The notes beneath the pieces were generated by a model. That model was not told the origin of the DNA, searched no databases, and saw only the letters and a list, made by a program, of their open reading frames with translations. A DNA stretch of 5,641 nt from Lachnospiraceae bacterium. GTDB lineage: Bacteria; Bacillota; Clostridia; Lachnospirales; Lachnospiraceae. The DNA is taken from the NCBI GenBank assembly GCA_003447295.1, contig DLZQ01000050.1:75863-81503 (forward strand), in the 5' to 3' direction. A program made the translations under genes and the position numbers. Below, in pieces: positions 1 to 5,243 of this stretch. Each line of letters opens with the position of its first letter. Within the stretch, counting starts at the first letter, position 1.

Positions 1-10
1 CGGGGCGTCC
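1..10 (+). repeat. 3' end of variable repeat (VR) with probable IMH
   Basis: The ten bases CGGGGCGTCC are repeated exactly at 240-249. In known diversity-generating retroelements the variable repeat ends in a GC-rich initiation-of-mutagenic-homing (IMH) segment where cDNA priming starts. The GC-rich, adenine-free character of this decamer fits that role. The rest of the variable repeat lies to the left of the window. Confidence 0.75.
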
Positions 11-40
11 AAACTTCTTCCAGCACCTGCTGCAGCGTAA
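1..40 (+). CDS. 3' end of DGR target protein (partial; contains end of VR)
   Basis: Only the last codons are visible. Base 1 completes a codon and is followed by GASKLLPAPAAA and a TAA stop at 38-40. The first ten bases are identical to the last ten bases of the template repeat at 240-249, where they encode the end of Tyr-Gly-Ala-Ser in the same frame. Divergence starts at base 11 (AAA here, TGA after the template), so the end of the variable repeat is at about base 10. Targets of such elements are usually C-type-lectin-fold display proteins. In a phage tail setting this is probably a receptor-binding or tail-tip protein, but the body of the gene lies outside the window, so its function is inferred. 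The Ala/Pro-rich 11-residue tail after the repeat is short and looks like a linker rather than a domain. Confidence 0.8.
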   Translation, partial: GASKLLPAPAAA

Positions 41-48
41 GCTGCAGC
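29..48 (+). promoter_or_regulatory. Hairpin/cruciform just downstream of VR (DGR target-recognition type)
   Basis: A perfect 8-bp inverted repeat, GCTGCAGC at 29-36 and again at 41-48, encloses the 4-base loop GTAA at 37-40. It starts 18 bases after the end of the variable repeat. In the Bordetella phage BPP-1 element, a hairpin with a GC-rich 7-8 bp stem and a GRNA-type tetraloop, placed shortly after the IMH, is needed for efficient retargeting. Stem length, loop and position here match that pattern. The target gene's stop codon, TAA, occupies three of the four loop bases. Confidence 0.8.
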
Positions 49-56
49 TAGGGGGT

Positions 57-74
57 TTGGGGGTCTTCCCCCAA
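57..74 (+). other. GC-rich hairpin between target gene and template repeat
   Basis: TTGGGGG (57-63) pairs with CCCCCAA (68-74) across a TCTT loop, giving a 7-bp stem. A second G5 run at 51-55 could pair with the same C5 run as an alternative. There is no T tract after it, so it is a poor intrinsic terminator. It may be a partial terminator, an RNA end-stabilising hairpin, or part of the recognition structure behind the variable repeat. Confidence 0.5.
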
Positions 75-120
75 CTGCTTTGTATAAAATATAGGAATGA
101 TTTTTTAAAGATCTTGAGGG

Positions 121-249
121 GCTATCGGAACTCCCTCTCCGGCGGTTTCGCTGCGGTTCGGCAATTGCAACAACGGTGCTAATGACGGGCTCTGGGCTCG
201 CACACTGAACAATGTCGCTGCTAACGCCTGGTGGAACTACGGGGCGTCC
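121..249 (+). repeat. DGR template repeat (TR)
   Basis: This GC-rich, gene-like segment lies between AT-rich flanks and has no start codon or ribosome binding site. Read in the frame of the target gene it gives a lectin-like variable-repeat peptide containing VSLRFGNCNNGANDG, then LNNVAANAWWNYGAS, and then a TGA at 250. Its last ten bases equal the first ten of the window, the end of the variable repeat. Eight AAY codons (163, 169, 172, 181, 208, 211, 223, 235) provide adenines in the first two codon positions, the classic design for adenine-directed diversification. The right edge at 249 is supported by the loss of identity at 250. The left edge is a guess based on composition, because most of the variable repeat is off the window. 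Confidence 0.85.
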
Positions 250-388
250 TGATTCTATCAAGAAACTATAAGTCCAAAATGTTACCGATAGTCATATACA
301 CCGCTGACAGTTGAAATACTGTTATATCCGCCTTTATAGGTTTTGGTGAGTGGAAATTATTCCGGTCAGGAGCTGCAAGTAGTGAGCA
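250..388 (+). ncRNA. TR-to-RT spacer, probable 3' part of DGR template RNA
   Basis: This is a non-coding, AT-rich stretch of 139 nt between the template repeat and the first possible reverse transcriptase start. In the BPP-1 element a spacer of about this length forms part of the RNA that the reverse transcriptase uses as primer and template. Local foldback potential is visible: ACAGT (307-311) with ACTGT (318-322), and CCT (330-332) with AGG (338-340). An AGGAG at 368-372 lies near the end but 16 bases before the ATG at 389. The RNA ends cannot be read from the sequence. A TATAAA at 83-88 upstream of the template repeat is a weak promoter candidate only. Confidence 0.5.
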
Positions 389-1627
389 ATGTTCGAAAGC
401 GGCGAGGAGATAGAAGATAAAATGCATAAGTTCAAATATGACATTGAAAAAGAGACCGGCATTCCTTGGAAGAAAAAGAAAAGTTACAGATATTTATACA
501 CGCTGGCTTGCCAAAAGGGTGTTATCCTCCGGGCATTTAAGCGGATGAAGCGTGGAAAAAGTGACAGAAAAGATATTCAAATGGTGGAGGAAGATTTAGA
601 TGGATGGGTTGAGAAAATACAGAAAATTATCCAGAATACGAAGCCAGCCGGATGGAAGGTGGAAAATCCGGAACTGGAATTTAAACCACCAAAGCATAAC
701 CCGGTTATTATAAAAGAAGCTGGGAAAACAAGGGTCATATATGTACCGACAATGGTTGAATTGTGGATACAGCACGTTATTGTGCTAATTCTGGAGCCGA
801 TTATTCAAGGGAGCAGTTACCATCACAGCTATTCGTCTTTTCCCAAGCGTGGATCACATCGGGGAATGAAAGCGATGAAAAGATGGATTCAGTCTGGGAA
901 AGGTATCCGGAATTTTGCACAGTGCGATATCCGACATTTTTATGACCATGCAAAGTATAAGTTTATCCGACCAAAACTGTTAAAACGTATCAAAGATGCT
1001 TTATTTATGTATCTGATAGATGTGTGCCTGACATGGTTTCCAGATAAGCTGCCACTGGGCTTTTATTTGTCACAGTGGCTGGCAAACTTTCTCCTGCAGG
1101 AGCTGGATTTTCTGATAAAGTGCAAGCTGAAAATAGCACACTTTATCCGGTATATGGATAATTTCACGATGGCAGATGATAATAAAAAGAAGCTGCACAT
1201 GGCGATTATATTCATTAAGCAGTGGCTTGGAAAAATCAGGCTGAAAATGAAAGGTGACTGGCAGGTGTTCCGGTTTGAGTACATTAAAAAGAATGGCAGG
1301 AGAACCGGCAGGGAAGTATCGGCAATGGGCTGGCTGTTCTATCGAAATCGGGTAATCATAAGAAAGCATACGCTGATACATATTGCGAGGATAGCAAGGA
1401 AACTCAATAAAAAGAAGATGGAAAAGAAGAAATATCCATTAAGGCTCTGCAAGGGTTTTATTTCCCTGATGGGCTGGATAACACACTCTGACACCTATGA
1501 GTGGTATCTGATGTATATTAAGCCACTTATAAGCGTGAGGGCGGTCAAACGCATCATATCTAAAATGGACAAGGAGGCAAATAAAAATGCAAGGATGGAA
1601 AACAGAGAATTGCTCCTCACTGCCTGA
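389..1627 (+). CDS. DGR reverse transcriptase
   Basis: This 412-residue single-domain reverse transcriptase would copy the template RNA with errors at adenine and feed mutagenic cDNA to the variable repeat. Visible motifs in order: KTRVIYVPTMVELWIQHVI (113-131, motif 1); SYSSFPKRGSHRGM (147-160, motif 2); QCDIRHFYDH (178-187) with catalytic Asp180; LPLGFYLSQWLANF (221-234), the GxxxSQ form typical of DGR enzymes rather than of group II introns; FIRYMDN (252-258) with Asp257 and an Asn where YxDD enzymes have the second Asp; and AMGWLFYRNRVIIR (312-325, motif 7). No maturase or endonuclease domain follows. The protein is Lys/Arg-rich, as expected for RNA binding. Start choice is uncertain: ATG 389 has AGGAG 16 bases upstream, whereas in-frame ATG 422 (Met12) has GAGGAG 12 bases upstream and may be the true start. 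The 3' end overlaps the next gene by 41 bases. Confidence 0.95.
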   Translation: MFESGEEIEDKMHKFKYDIEKETGIPWKKKKSYRYLYTLACQKGVILRAFKRMKRGKSDRKDIQMVEEDLDGWVEKIQKIIQNTKPAGWKVENPELEFKPPKHNPVIIKEAGKTRVIYVPTMVELWIQHVIVLILEPIIQGSSYHHSYSSFPKRGSHRGMKAMKRWIQSGKGIRNFAQCDIRHFYDHAKYKFIRPKLLKRIKDALFMYLIDVCLTWFPDKLPLGFYLSQWLANFLLQELDFLIKCKLKIAHFIRYMDNFTMADDNKKKLHMAIIFIKQWLGKIRLKMKGDWQVFRFEYIKKNGRRTGREVSAMGWLFYRNRVIIRKHTLIHIARIARKLNKKKMEKKKYPLRLCKGFISLMGWITHSDTYEWYLMYIKPLISVRAVKRIISKMDKEANKNARMENRELLLTA

Positions 1628-1937
1628 AACGTTGGAAATGGTAAATGCCAATACTTACATCCAGAGAAGAAATATCAATCGTATCGAACGAGACAGTATG
1701 GATGGCAGCGAAGAGAAAGAAGTGGGCTATACATGCGAGTATCGTTTCCTGAGTGAAGAAGAGTATTATAATCTGATCCAGCAGGAAGAGAACACTGAAA
1801 AAGTAAACGAGAACATTCTGATCAGCATGGGAGCACAGGCAGAACTCTATGAAAAACTGCTCGCAACAGAAGAAAATCAGCTCATTATTATGAACGCAGT
1901 AGCGGAACTGTATGAAGCAAAGACGGGAGGTAATTAA
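1587..1937 (+). CDS. Small phage tail-end protein (XkdW-position), unknown function
   Basis: This 116-residue acidic protein has a clear start: AAGGAGG (1571-1577) sits 9 bases before the ATG, inside the end of the reverse transcriptase gene. The N-terminal half contains a short Leu-Pro-Glu-Thr-Leu-Glu segment and a Tyr-rich stretch (YTCEYRFLSEEEYYNLI, about 49-65). The C-terminal half is helical and ends in IIMNAVAELYEA, a pattern I associate with small proteins found after tail fibre genes in Firmicutes prophages. Position, directly before an XkdX-like gene and ahead of the lysis cassette, matches that of xkdW in PBSX-type phages, but I see no clear sequence similarity to XkdW itself. It is too acidic and wrongly placed to be the basic accessory protein Avd. 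Its biochemical role is not known. Confidence 0.85.
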   Translation: MQGWKTENCSSLPETLEMVNANTYIQRRNINRIERDSMDGSEEKEVGYTCEYRFLSEEEYYNLIQQEENTEKVNENILISMGAQAELYEKLLATEENQLIIMNAVAELYEAKTGGN

Positions 1938-1938
1938 G

Positions 1939-2058
1939 ATGTTGGAACTGTATATTAAATTAGTAAAGGCTGGAAAAAGAACAATCGACAGTATTCCGGA
2001 GAAATTCAGGGACGATGTAAGAGCAGCAATCGAAGCTGCAGAAGATGCTGCGGAATAA
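1939..2058 (+). CDS. XkdX/CD1375-like small phage protein
   Basis: This 39-residue gene starts one base after the stop of the preceding gene, with GGAGG (1926-1930) 8 bases upstream of the ATG. The protein begins MLELYIKLVKAGKRTID and continues SIPEKFRDDVRAAIE, then an Ala/Glu tail. The pattern Leu-Tyr-x-x-Leu-Val-x-Ala-Gly-x-x-Thr-Ile-Asp-x-x-Pro-Glu-x-x-Arg-x-x-Val is that of the very short phage proteins annotated as CD1375-like, which occupy the xkdX position between tail fibre and holin genes. The molecular role of the family is unresolved. Family assignment is from recall of the pattern. Confidence 0.85.
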   Translation: MLELYIKLVKAGKRTIDSIPEKFRDDVRAAIEAAEDAAE

Positions 2059-2086
2059 ACGATGAAATGCCGGAAAGGGTGGCTTT

Positions 2087-2281
2087 ATGAATCTGTTGGC
2101 GGTGATAGACCTGTTGTGTGACATCACTACTCAGCAATCGGATCTGCTGAGAAAACTCGTGACTGAATTAGAACACACAAAGCAGGTTTCCCAAGAGGTC
2201 AAATCGTATTACAGGGAGGCTTTTGAAAACATAGAAAAGCAGTTGGATGTCAGTGAGTATAACTGTAGAAGAATTGAATAG
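2087..2281 (+). CDS. Small helical (coiled-coil) protein of unknown function
   Basis: This 64-residue protein begins MNLLAVIDLLCDITTQQSDLL and is predicted to be almost entirely helical, with heptad-like hydrophobic spacing through LLRKLVTELEHTKQVSQEV. An AAGGGTGG (2075-2082), an imperfect Shine-Dalgarno sequence, lies 4 bases before the ATG. It follows the XkdX-like gene by 28 bases and is the last gene before a double terminator. In many Firmicutes prophages this position holds a small coiled-coil or XhlA-type protein. This one lacks the C-terminal membrane segment of XhlA, so that identity is not supported. The function is unknown. Confidence 0.7.
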   Translation: MNLLAVIDLLCDITTQQSDLLRKLVTELEHTKQVSQEVKSYYREAFENIEKQLDVSEYNCRRIE

Positions 2282-2327
2282 TTGATAAACATTCAGGAAA
2301 ATGTTGACGGGGTTTTTCTTGTAAATG

Positions 2328-2353
2328 AGGAGTCTGAAACAAGGCTCCTTTTT
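2328..2353 (+). terminator. Intrinsic terminator 1 after tail-end genes
   Basis: AGGAGTC (2328-2334) pairs with GGCTCCT (2343-2349), seven pairs including one G-T, across an 8-base loop. A T5 run at 2349-2353 follows. Confidence 0.65.
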
Positions 2354-2372
2354 GAATGCAGCAAAGGTGTTT

Positions 2373-2397
2373 AAAAGGGCTTTCAAAGCCCTTTTTT
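2373..2397 (+). terminator. Intrinsic terminator 2 before holin gene
   Basis: AAAAGGGCTT (2373-2382) pairs with AAGCCCTTTT (2386-2395) around a 3-base loop, ending in T6 (2392-2397). It is 19 bases after the first terminator. The two together separate the tail-end block from the lysis cassette, which would then need its own promoter, readthrough or antitermination. Confidence 0.8.
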
Positions 2398-2430
2398 AAA
2401 TACAAAAAAATATGGAAGGAGACGCAGAAA

Positions 2431-2736
2431 ATGGCAAGTTTAAGCAATGCAGTAACTATTATCGTGGTATTCGCAATCCTGATCCAGTTCCTTGTGGACA
2501 GAGTGAAGGAGCTTGTGGGTGACAAGGTAATGAACATCGTTAAGGCACCGGTATGGGCGGTAGCTTTCGGAGCGCTTTTTGCTTTGATGTTCGACATTGA
2601 TTTCTTTGCTTTGATGGGCTACAGTTCACAGCTGCCTATTATTGCAAAGGTGATTACCGGCTTAATTCTTTCCTCCGGCTCTACCGGAGTACATGAGCTG
2701 GTAGCCAAGTTAAGGGAAAGCAGAGTGGACAGTTAG
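2431..2736 (+). CDS. Phage holin-like membrane protein
   Basis: This 101-residue protein has three hydrophobic stretches at about 7-22 (VTIIVVFAILIQFLV), 41-60 (VWAVAFGALFALMFDIDFFA) and 68-82, and a short charged C-terminus. That architecture, together with its place directly before the endolysin, supports a holin: it would form the membrane lesion that times lysis. The frame stays open upstream to an ATG at 2356, but that start would put terminator 2 inside the gene. The ATG at 2431 has AAGGAG (2416-2421) 9 bases upstream and gives a normal holin length, so it is preferred. The stop codon at 2734-2736 overlaps the ribosome binding site of the lysin gene, implying coupled translation. Assignment to a specific holin family is not possible by eye. 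Confidence 0.85.
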   Translation: MASLSNAVTIIVVFAILIQFLVDRVKELVGDKVMNIVKAPVWAVAFGALFALMFDIDFFALMGYSSQLPIIAKVITGLILSSGSTGVHELVAKLRESRVDS

Positions 2737-2746
2737 GAGGTACACA

Positions 2747-4306
2747 ATGGGAAAGAAACGTATTTGTTTAGATCCAGGGCATTATGGAGAAAAATATAAT
2801 GCCGGGGTCGTTTCTGGATATTATGAATCAGCGACAGTCTGGAAACTGACACAGTATGAGAAGGAATATCTGGAGCAGATGGGAATTGAGGTTCTCGTAA
2901 CCAGAAGTAATATCAATGAGAATCCGGATCTGACAGCCAGAGGGAAAATGGCTGCCGGATGCGATCTGTTTGTGAGCAACCACACAAATGCCTGTGGTAC
3001 TGAGGCAGTAAACAGAGCAGTGGCGATTCATTTTACAGATCGTAATGAAACTTTGGTTGATGATCAGTCCAGAGAATTTGCAGCACAGATTGCAAAGGTT
3101 ATCCAGAACACAATGGGCGTGGACGGATATCAGATTTATTCGAGATTATCCGACAATGACAGAGATGGAAATGGAAAGAAAGACGATAACTACTATGGAG
3201 TGCTGAATGGCAGCTTCTTAGCCGGAGTTCCGGGCGTTATCGCAGAACATTCTTTCCATACAAATACTGAAGCTTGTAAATGGCTGATGGATGATAGCAA
3301 TCTTCGTAAGCTGGCGAAGGCGTGTGCAGAATGCATGGCATCCTTTGTGGGTGCATCTGTGACAGTGGATACCGGTATTCAGGCGGTAGAGTTTGCGAAT
3401 ATGGCAGATACTGATATCGTGAAGCGAGTTGGCGAGTTATGTACTGCTGATATGAAGAACACCGGCATCCTTGCCTCTGTGTCAGCAGCACAGTTTATTC
3501 TGGAATCAGGATATGGAAAATCAGTGCTCGCACAGATGGCAAATAACTGCTTTGGAATGAAGTGCTCGTTATCCGGAAACACTTGGTCTGGAAGCTCATG
3601 GGACGGAACGAGTGAATATACCAAGGAGACGAAGGAATATGTAAATGGAGAGTATGTAACGGTTACAGCTGCATTCAGGGCATATCCGAATGTCGAAGCA
3701 TCTATTGCTGATCATTCCGCATACCTGTTGGGTGCAAAGAAAGGCGAAGCACTTAGATACGCTGGTTTGAAAGGCGAGAAGGATTACAAGAAAGCGGTTC
3801 AGATCATCAAGGACGGTGACTATGCAACTGCTCCGGATTATGTTAACAAGGTGTGCAGTATCATTGAAAAATACAATCTCACCGCTTATGATCAGCAGAA
3901 ACAGACAACAGCAGAAAGCTGGTATCGTGTCAGAAAGAACTGGAGCGATGCCAAGAGCCAGATTGGAGCGTACCATTCGCTTGAATATGCAAAGACTTGT
4001 GTAGACAAGAATCCTGGTTACAGTGTGTTTGATGAAGCAGGTGTAAATGTATATCCTGAAAATGTGTTTGCTCCTTATATGGTGCGTGTGAAAATCAGCG
4101 ATTTGAAGATGAGACTTGGAGCAACCATTGACACTGCTTCTGTTGGTCACATCCCGGTGGGCTCGTATACCATTGTGGAGGAAAAGTATGGAAAGGTAAG
4201 CAAATCCGGTGAGGAAGGCTTGTGGGGACGTATTAAGTCTGAACAGCCTTACAACGGAAAATATGTTCCGGTCTGGATCTGCCTTTCTTATACCGAGAAA
4301 GTGTAA
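2747..4306 (+). CDS. Bifunctional endolysin: N-acetylmuramoyl-L-alanine amidase plus glucosaminidase
   Basis: This 519-residue cytosolic lysin would be released through the holin to cut peptidoglycan at two bonds. Residues 4-200 are an Amidase_3 zinc amidase: ICLDPGHYG with His12, Glu27 (in GYYESATVW), His79 (SNHTNA) as zinc ligands and Glu167 (VIAEHSFHTN) as catalytic Glu. Residues about 225-380 are a LytD-type glucosaminidase, with AAQFILESGYGKS (catalytic Glu253 proposed), NNCFGMKC and FRAYPNVEASIADHSAYL. Residues 391-440 (WYRVRKNWSDAKSQIGAY, then YSVFDEAGVNVY) form a SPOR-like segment common in clostridial lysins. Residues 445-516 resemble a bacterial SH3 domain, likely wall-binding. There is no signal peptide, which is normal for holin-dependent export. 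AGGAGG at 2735-2740 lies 6 bases before the ATG. All key residues appear intact. Confidence 0.95.
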   Translation: MGKKRICLDPGHYGEKYNAGVVSGYYESATVWKLTQYEKEYLEQMGIEVLVTRSNINENPDLTARGKMAAGCDLFVSNHTNACGTEAVNRAVAIHFTDRNETLVDDQSREFAAQIAKVIQNTMGVDGYQIYSRLSDNDRDGNGKKDDNYYGVLNGSFLAGVPGVIAEHSFHTNTEACKWLMDDSNLRKLAKACAECMASFVGASVTVDTGIQAVEFANMADTDIVKRVGELCTADMKNTGILASVSAAQFILESGYGKSVLAQMANNCFGMKCSLSGNTWSGSSWDGTSEYTKETKEYVNGEYVTVTAAFRAYPNVEASIADHSAYLLGAKKGEALRYAGLKGEKDYKKAVQIIKDGDYATAPDYVNKVCSIIEKYNLTAYDQQKQTTAESWYRVRKNWSDAKSQIGAYHSLEYAKTCVDKNPGYSVFDEAGVNVYPENVFAPYMVRVKISDLKMRLGATIDTASVGHIPVGSYTIVEEKYGKVSKSGEEGLWGRIKSEQPYNGKYVPVWICLSYTEKV

Positions 4307-4321
4307 TAGGAATGAGTTTTG

Positions 4322-4345
4322 TCCGGGGGCTGAAATGCTCCCGGA
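4322..4345 (+). other. Hairpin between endolysin and methyltransferase genes
   Basis: TCCGGGGGC (4322-4330) pairs with GCTCCCGGA (4337-4345), nine pairs with one G-T, around a 6-base loop. There is no T tract after it, so it is not a good intrinsic terminator. It could stabilise the lysin mRNA 3' end or separate translation of the two genes. Confidence 0.5.
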
Positions 4346-4390
4346 TTACCTGATTGAATGCCCCAACATTGAAAATCAGGAGGAAGAAGA

Positions 4391-5143
4391 ATGAACAGTT
4401 TTATTGCATGGATTGGTGGAAAGAGGTTGCTTAGAAAGGCGATTATTGAAAGGTTCCCAGAGGAAGGCTTTGACAGATACATTGAGGTGTTTGGTGGAGC
4501 CGGATGGGTGCTGTTTGGCAAGGAAGTGGGAAAAGAACTGGAAGTATTTAATGATGCAGACAGCAACCTTATCAATTTGTACCGCTGCATCAAATACCAC
4601 TGTGAGGAACTGCAGAAGGAACTTAACTGGCTGGCAATTTCAAGGGAACAGTTCTTTGACAATAAGAGCCAGCTGAATGCCAGAGGGCTTACAGATATCC
4701 AGAGGGCAGCACGATACTTTCACATTATAAAGGTGAGTTTCGGAGCTGACAGAAAGACCTTCGGAACGAATAAGAAAAACCTTACAAATTCGATTGAATA
4801 TCTGGCAGAGGTGCAGGAGCGTTTGAAAAATGTGGTCATTGAGAACAGGGATTTTGAAAGCCTGATCCGGGTGTATGACAGACCGGGAGCATTGTTTTAC
4901 TTAGATCCGCCATATCATGGCACCGAGAAATATTATGAAGGAGGGTTTTCACATGATGACCATATTCGTTTAAAGACCGTTTTAGATGGGATTAAAGGAA
5001 AGTTTATTCTTTCCTATAATGATGATGAATTTATCCGTGATTTATATAAGGATTATCACATCGAGGGAATAAGCAGGAACAGCAATCTAACGAACAAACT
5101 GAATGCTGATACATTCGATGAAGTAATCATCAAAAACTTTTAA
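4391..5143 (+). CDS. D12-class (Dam-like) DNA N6-adenine methyltransferase
   Basis: This 250-residue protein would transfer a methyl group from S-adenosylmethionine to N6 of adenine in DNA. Motifs in order: FIAWIGGKRLL (4-14), the WxGGK entry of the family; YIEVFGGAGWVLF (30-42), motif I for cofactor binding; EVFNDADSNLINLYR (51-65); and YLDPPYHG (170-177), the DPPY catalytic motif IV, followed by ILSYNDDEFI (206-215). Length is near the family norm, and no motif is missing. AGGAGG (4378-4383) lies 7 bases before the ATG. No restriction endonuclease gene is adjacent, so it looks like an orphan phage methyltransferase, which could protect phage DNA from host restriction or modulate gene expression. 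The recognition site cannot be read from the sequence; GATC is only a guess from the Dam-like family. Confidence 0.93.
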   Translation: MNSFIAWIGGKRLLRKAIIERFPEEGFDRYIEVFGGAGWVLFGKEVGKELEVFNDADSNLINLYRCIKYHCEELQKELNWLAISREQFFDNKSQLNARGLTDIQRAARYFHIIKVSFGADRKTFGTNKKNLTNSIEYLAEVQERLKNVVIENRDFESLIRVYDRPGALFYLDPPYHGTEKYYEGGFSHDDHIRLKTVLDGIKGKFILSYNDDEFIRDLYKDYHIEGISRNSNLTNKLNADTFDEVIIKNF

Positions 5144-5163
5144 ACATTTTTTTTAGGGTATAA

Positions 5164-5180
5164 ATAACGCAATACGTTAT
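5164..5180. promoter_or_regulatory. Operator-like palindrome upstream of regulator gene
   Basis: A perfect inverted repeat, ATAACG (5164-5169) and CGTTAT (5175-5180), is separated by CAATA. The 17-bp span is typical of Cro/C1-type operators, and the site lies in the AT-rich gap between the methyltransferase and the regulator gene, so it may be the regulator's own site. A weak -10-like TAAAAT lies at 5200-5205 with TTATAT 17 bases upstream, overlapping the right arm. The promoter is not convincing on its own. Confidence 0.45.
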
Positions 5181-5204
5181 ATTCTAACAAAACAATATTT
5201 AAAA

Positions 5205-5239
5205 TTATGCCTCGTGATAAACTAAATAAAGGGGCATAA
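5205..5239 (+). promoter_or_regulatory. Hairpin covering the regulator's ribosome binding site
   Basis: TTATGCCTC (5205-5213) can pair with GGGGCATAA (5231-5239), nine pairs including one G-T, around a 17-base A-rich loop. The right arm includes most of the Shine-Dalgarno AAAGGGG (5228-5234), which is 9 bases before the ATG at 5244. Folding would hide the ribosome binding site, suggesting translational control of the regulator. This is visible pairing only; no known riboswitch class is recognised. Confidence 0.5.
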
Positions 5240-5243
5240 AATC

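Noticed and set aside
51..63. G-quadruplex from the GGGGG-TTT-GGGGG runs
   Set aside because: Only two G runs occur on this strand, and the second pairs with CCCCC at 68-72; a hairpin is the simpler structure.
83..90. Promoter for the template RNA at TATAAAAT
   Set aside because: No -35-like hexamer at 16-18 bases upstream; kept only as a weak remark.
118..252. Open, protein-like frame across the template repeat read as a gene
   Set aside because: No start codon or ribosome binding site, and a stop lies just upstream at 115-117; the match to the variable repeat end explains the coding look.
389..1627. Group II intron or retron reverse transcriptase
   Set aside because: No maturase or endonuclease domain, a GxxxSQ motif in place of the intron form, and an adjacent TR/VR pair point to a DGR.
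2356..2430. 25-residue N-terminal extension of the holin-like gene from ATG 2356
   Set aside because: It would run through an intrinsic terminator and lacks a ribosome binding site; ATG 2431 has AAGGAG at good spacing and starts just before the first membrane segment.
3596..4150. 184-codon open frame on the - strand
   Set aside because: It lies wholly opposite the endolysin gene, whose domains and catalytic residues are intact; the Cys/Ile/His-rich translation resembles no family.
4335..4393. 19-codon frame (MLPDYLIECPNIENQEEEE) ending in ATGA overlap with the methyltransferase start
   Set aside because: Too short, with no ribosome binding site. A link to the Com-type zinc-finger regulators that precede some phage methyltransferases was considered, but the required cysteine pairs are absent.
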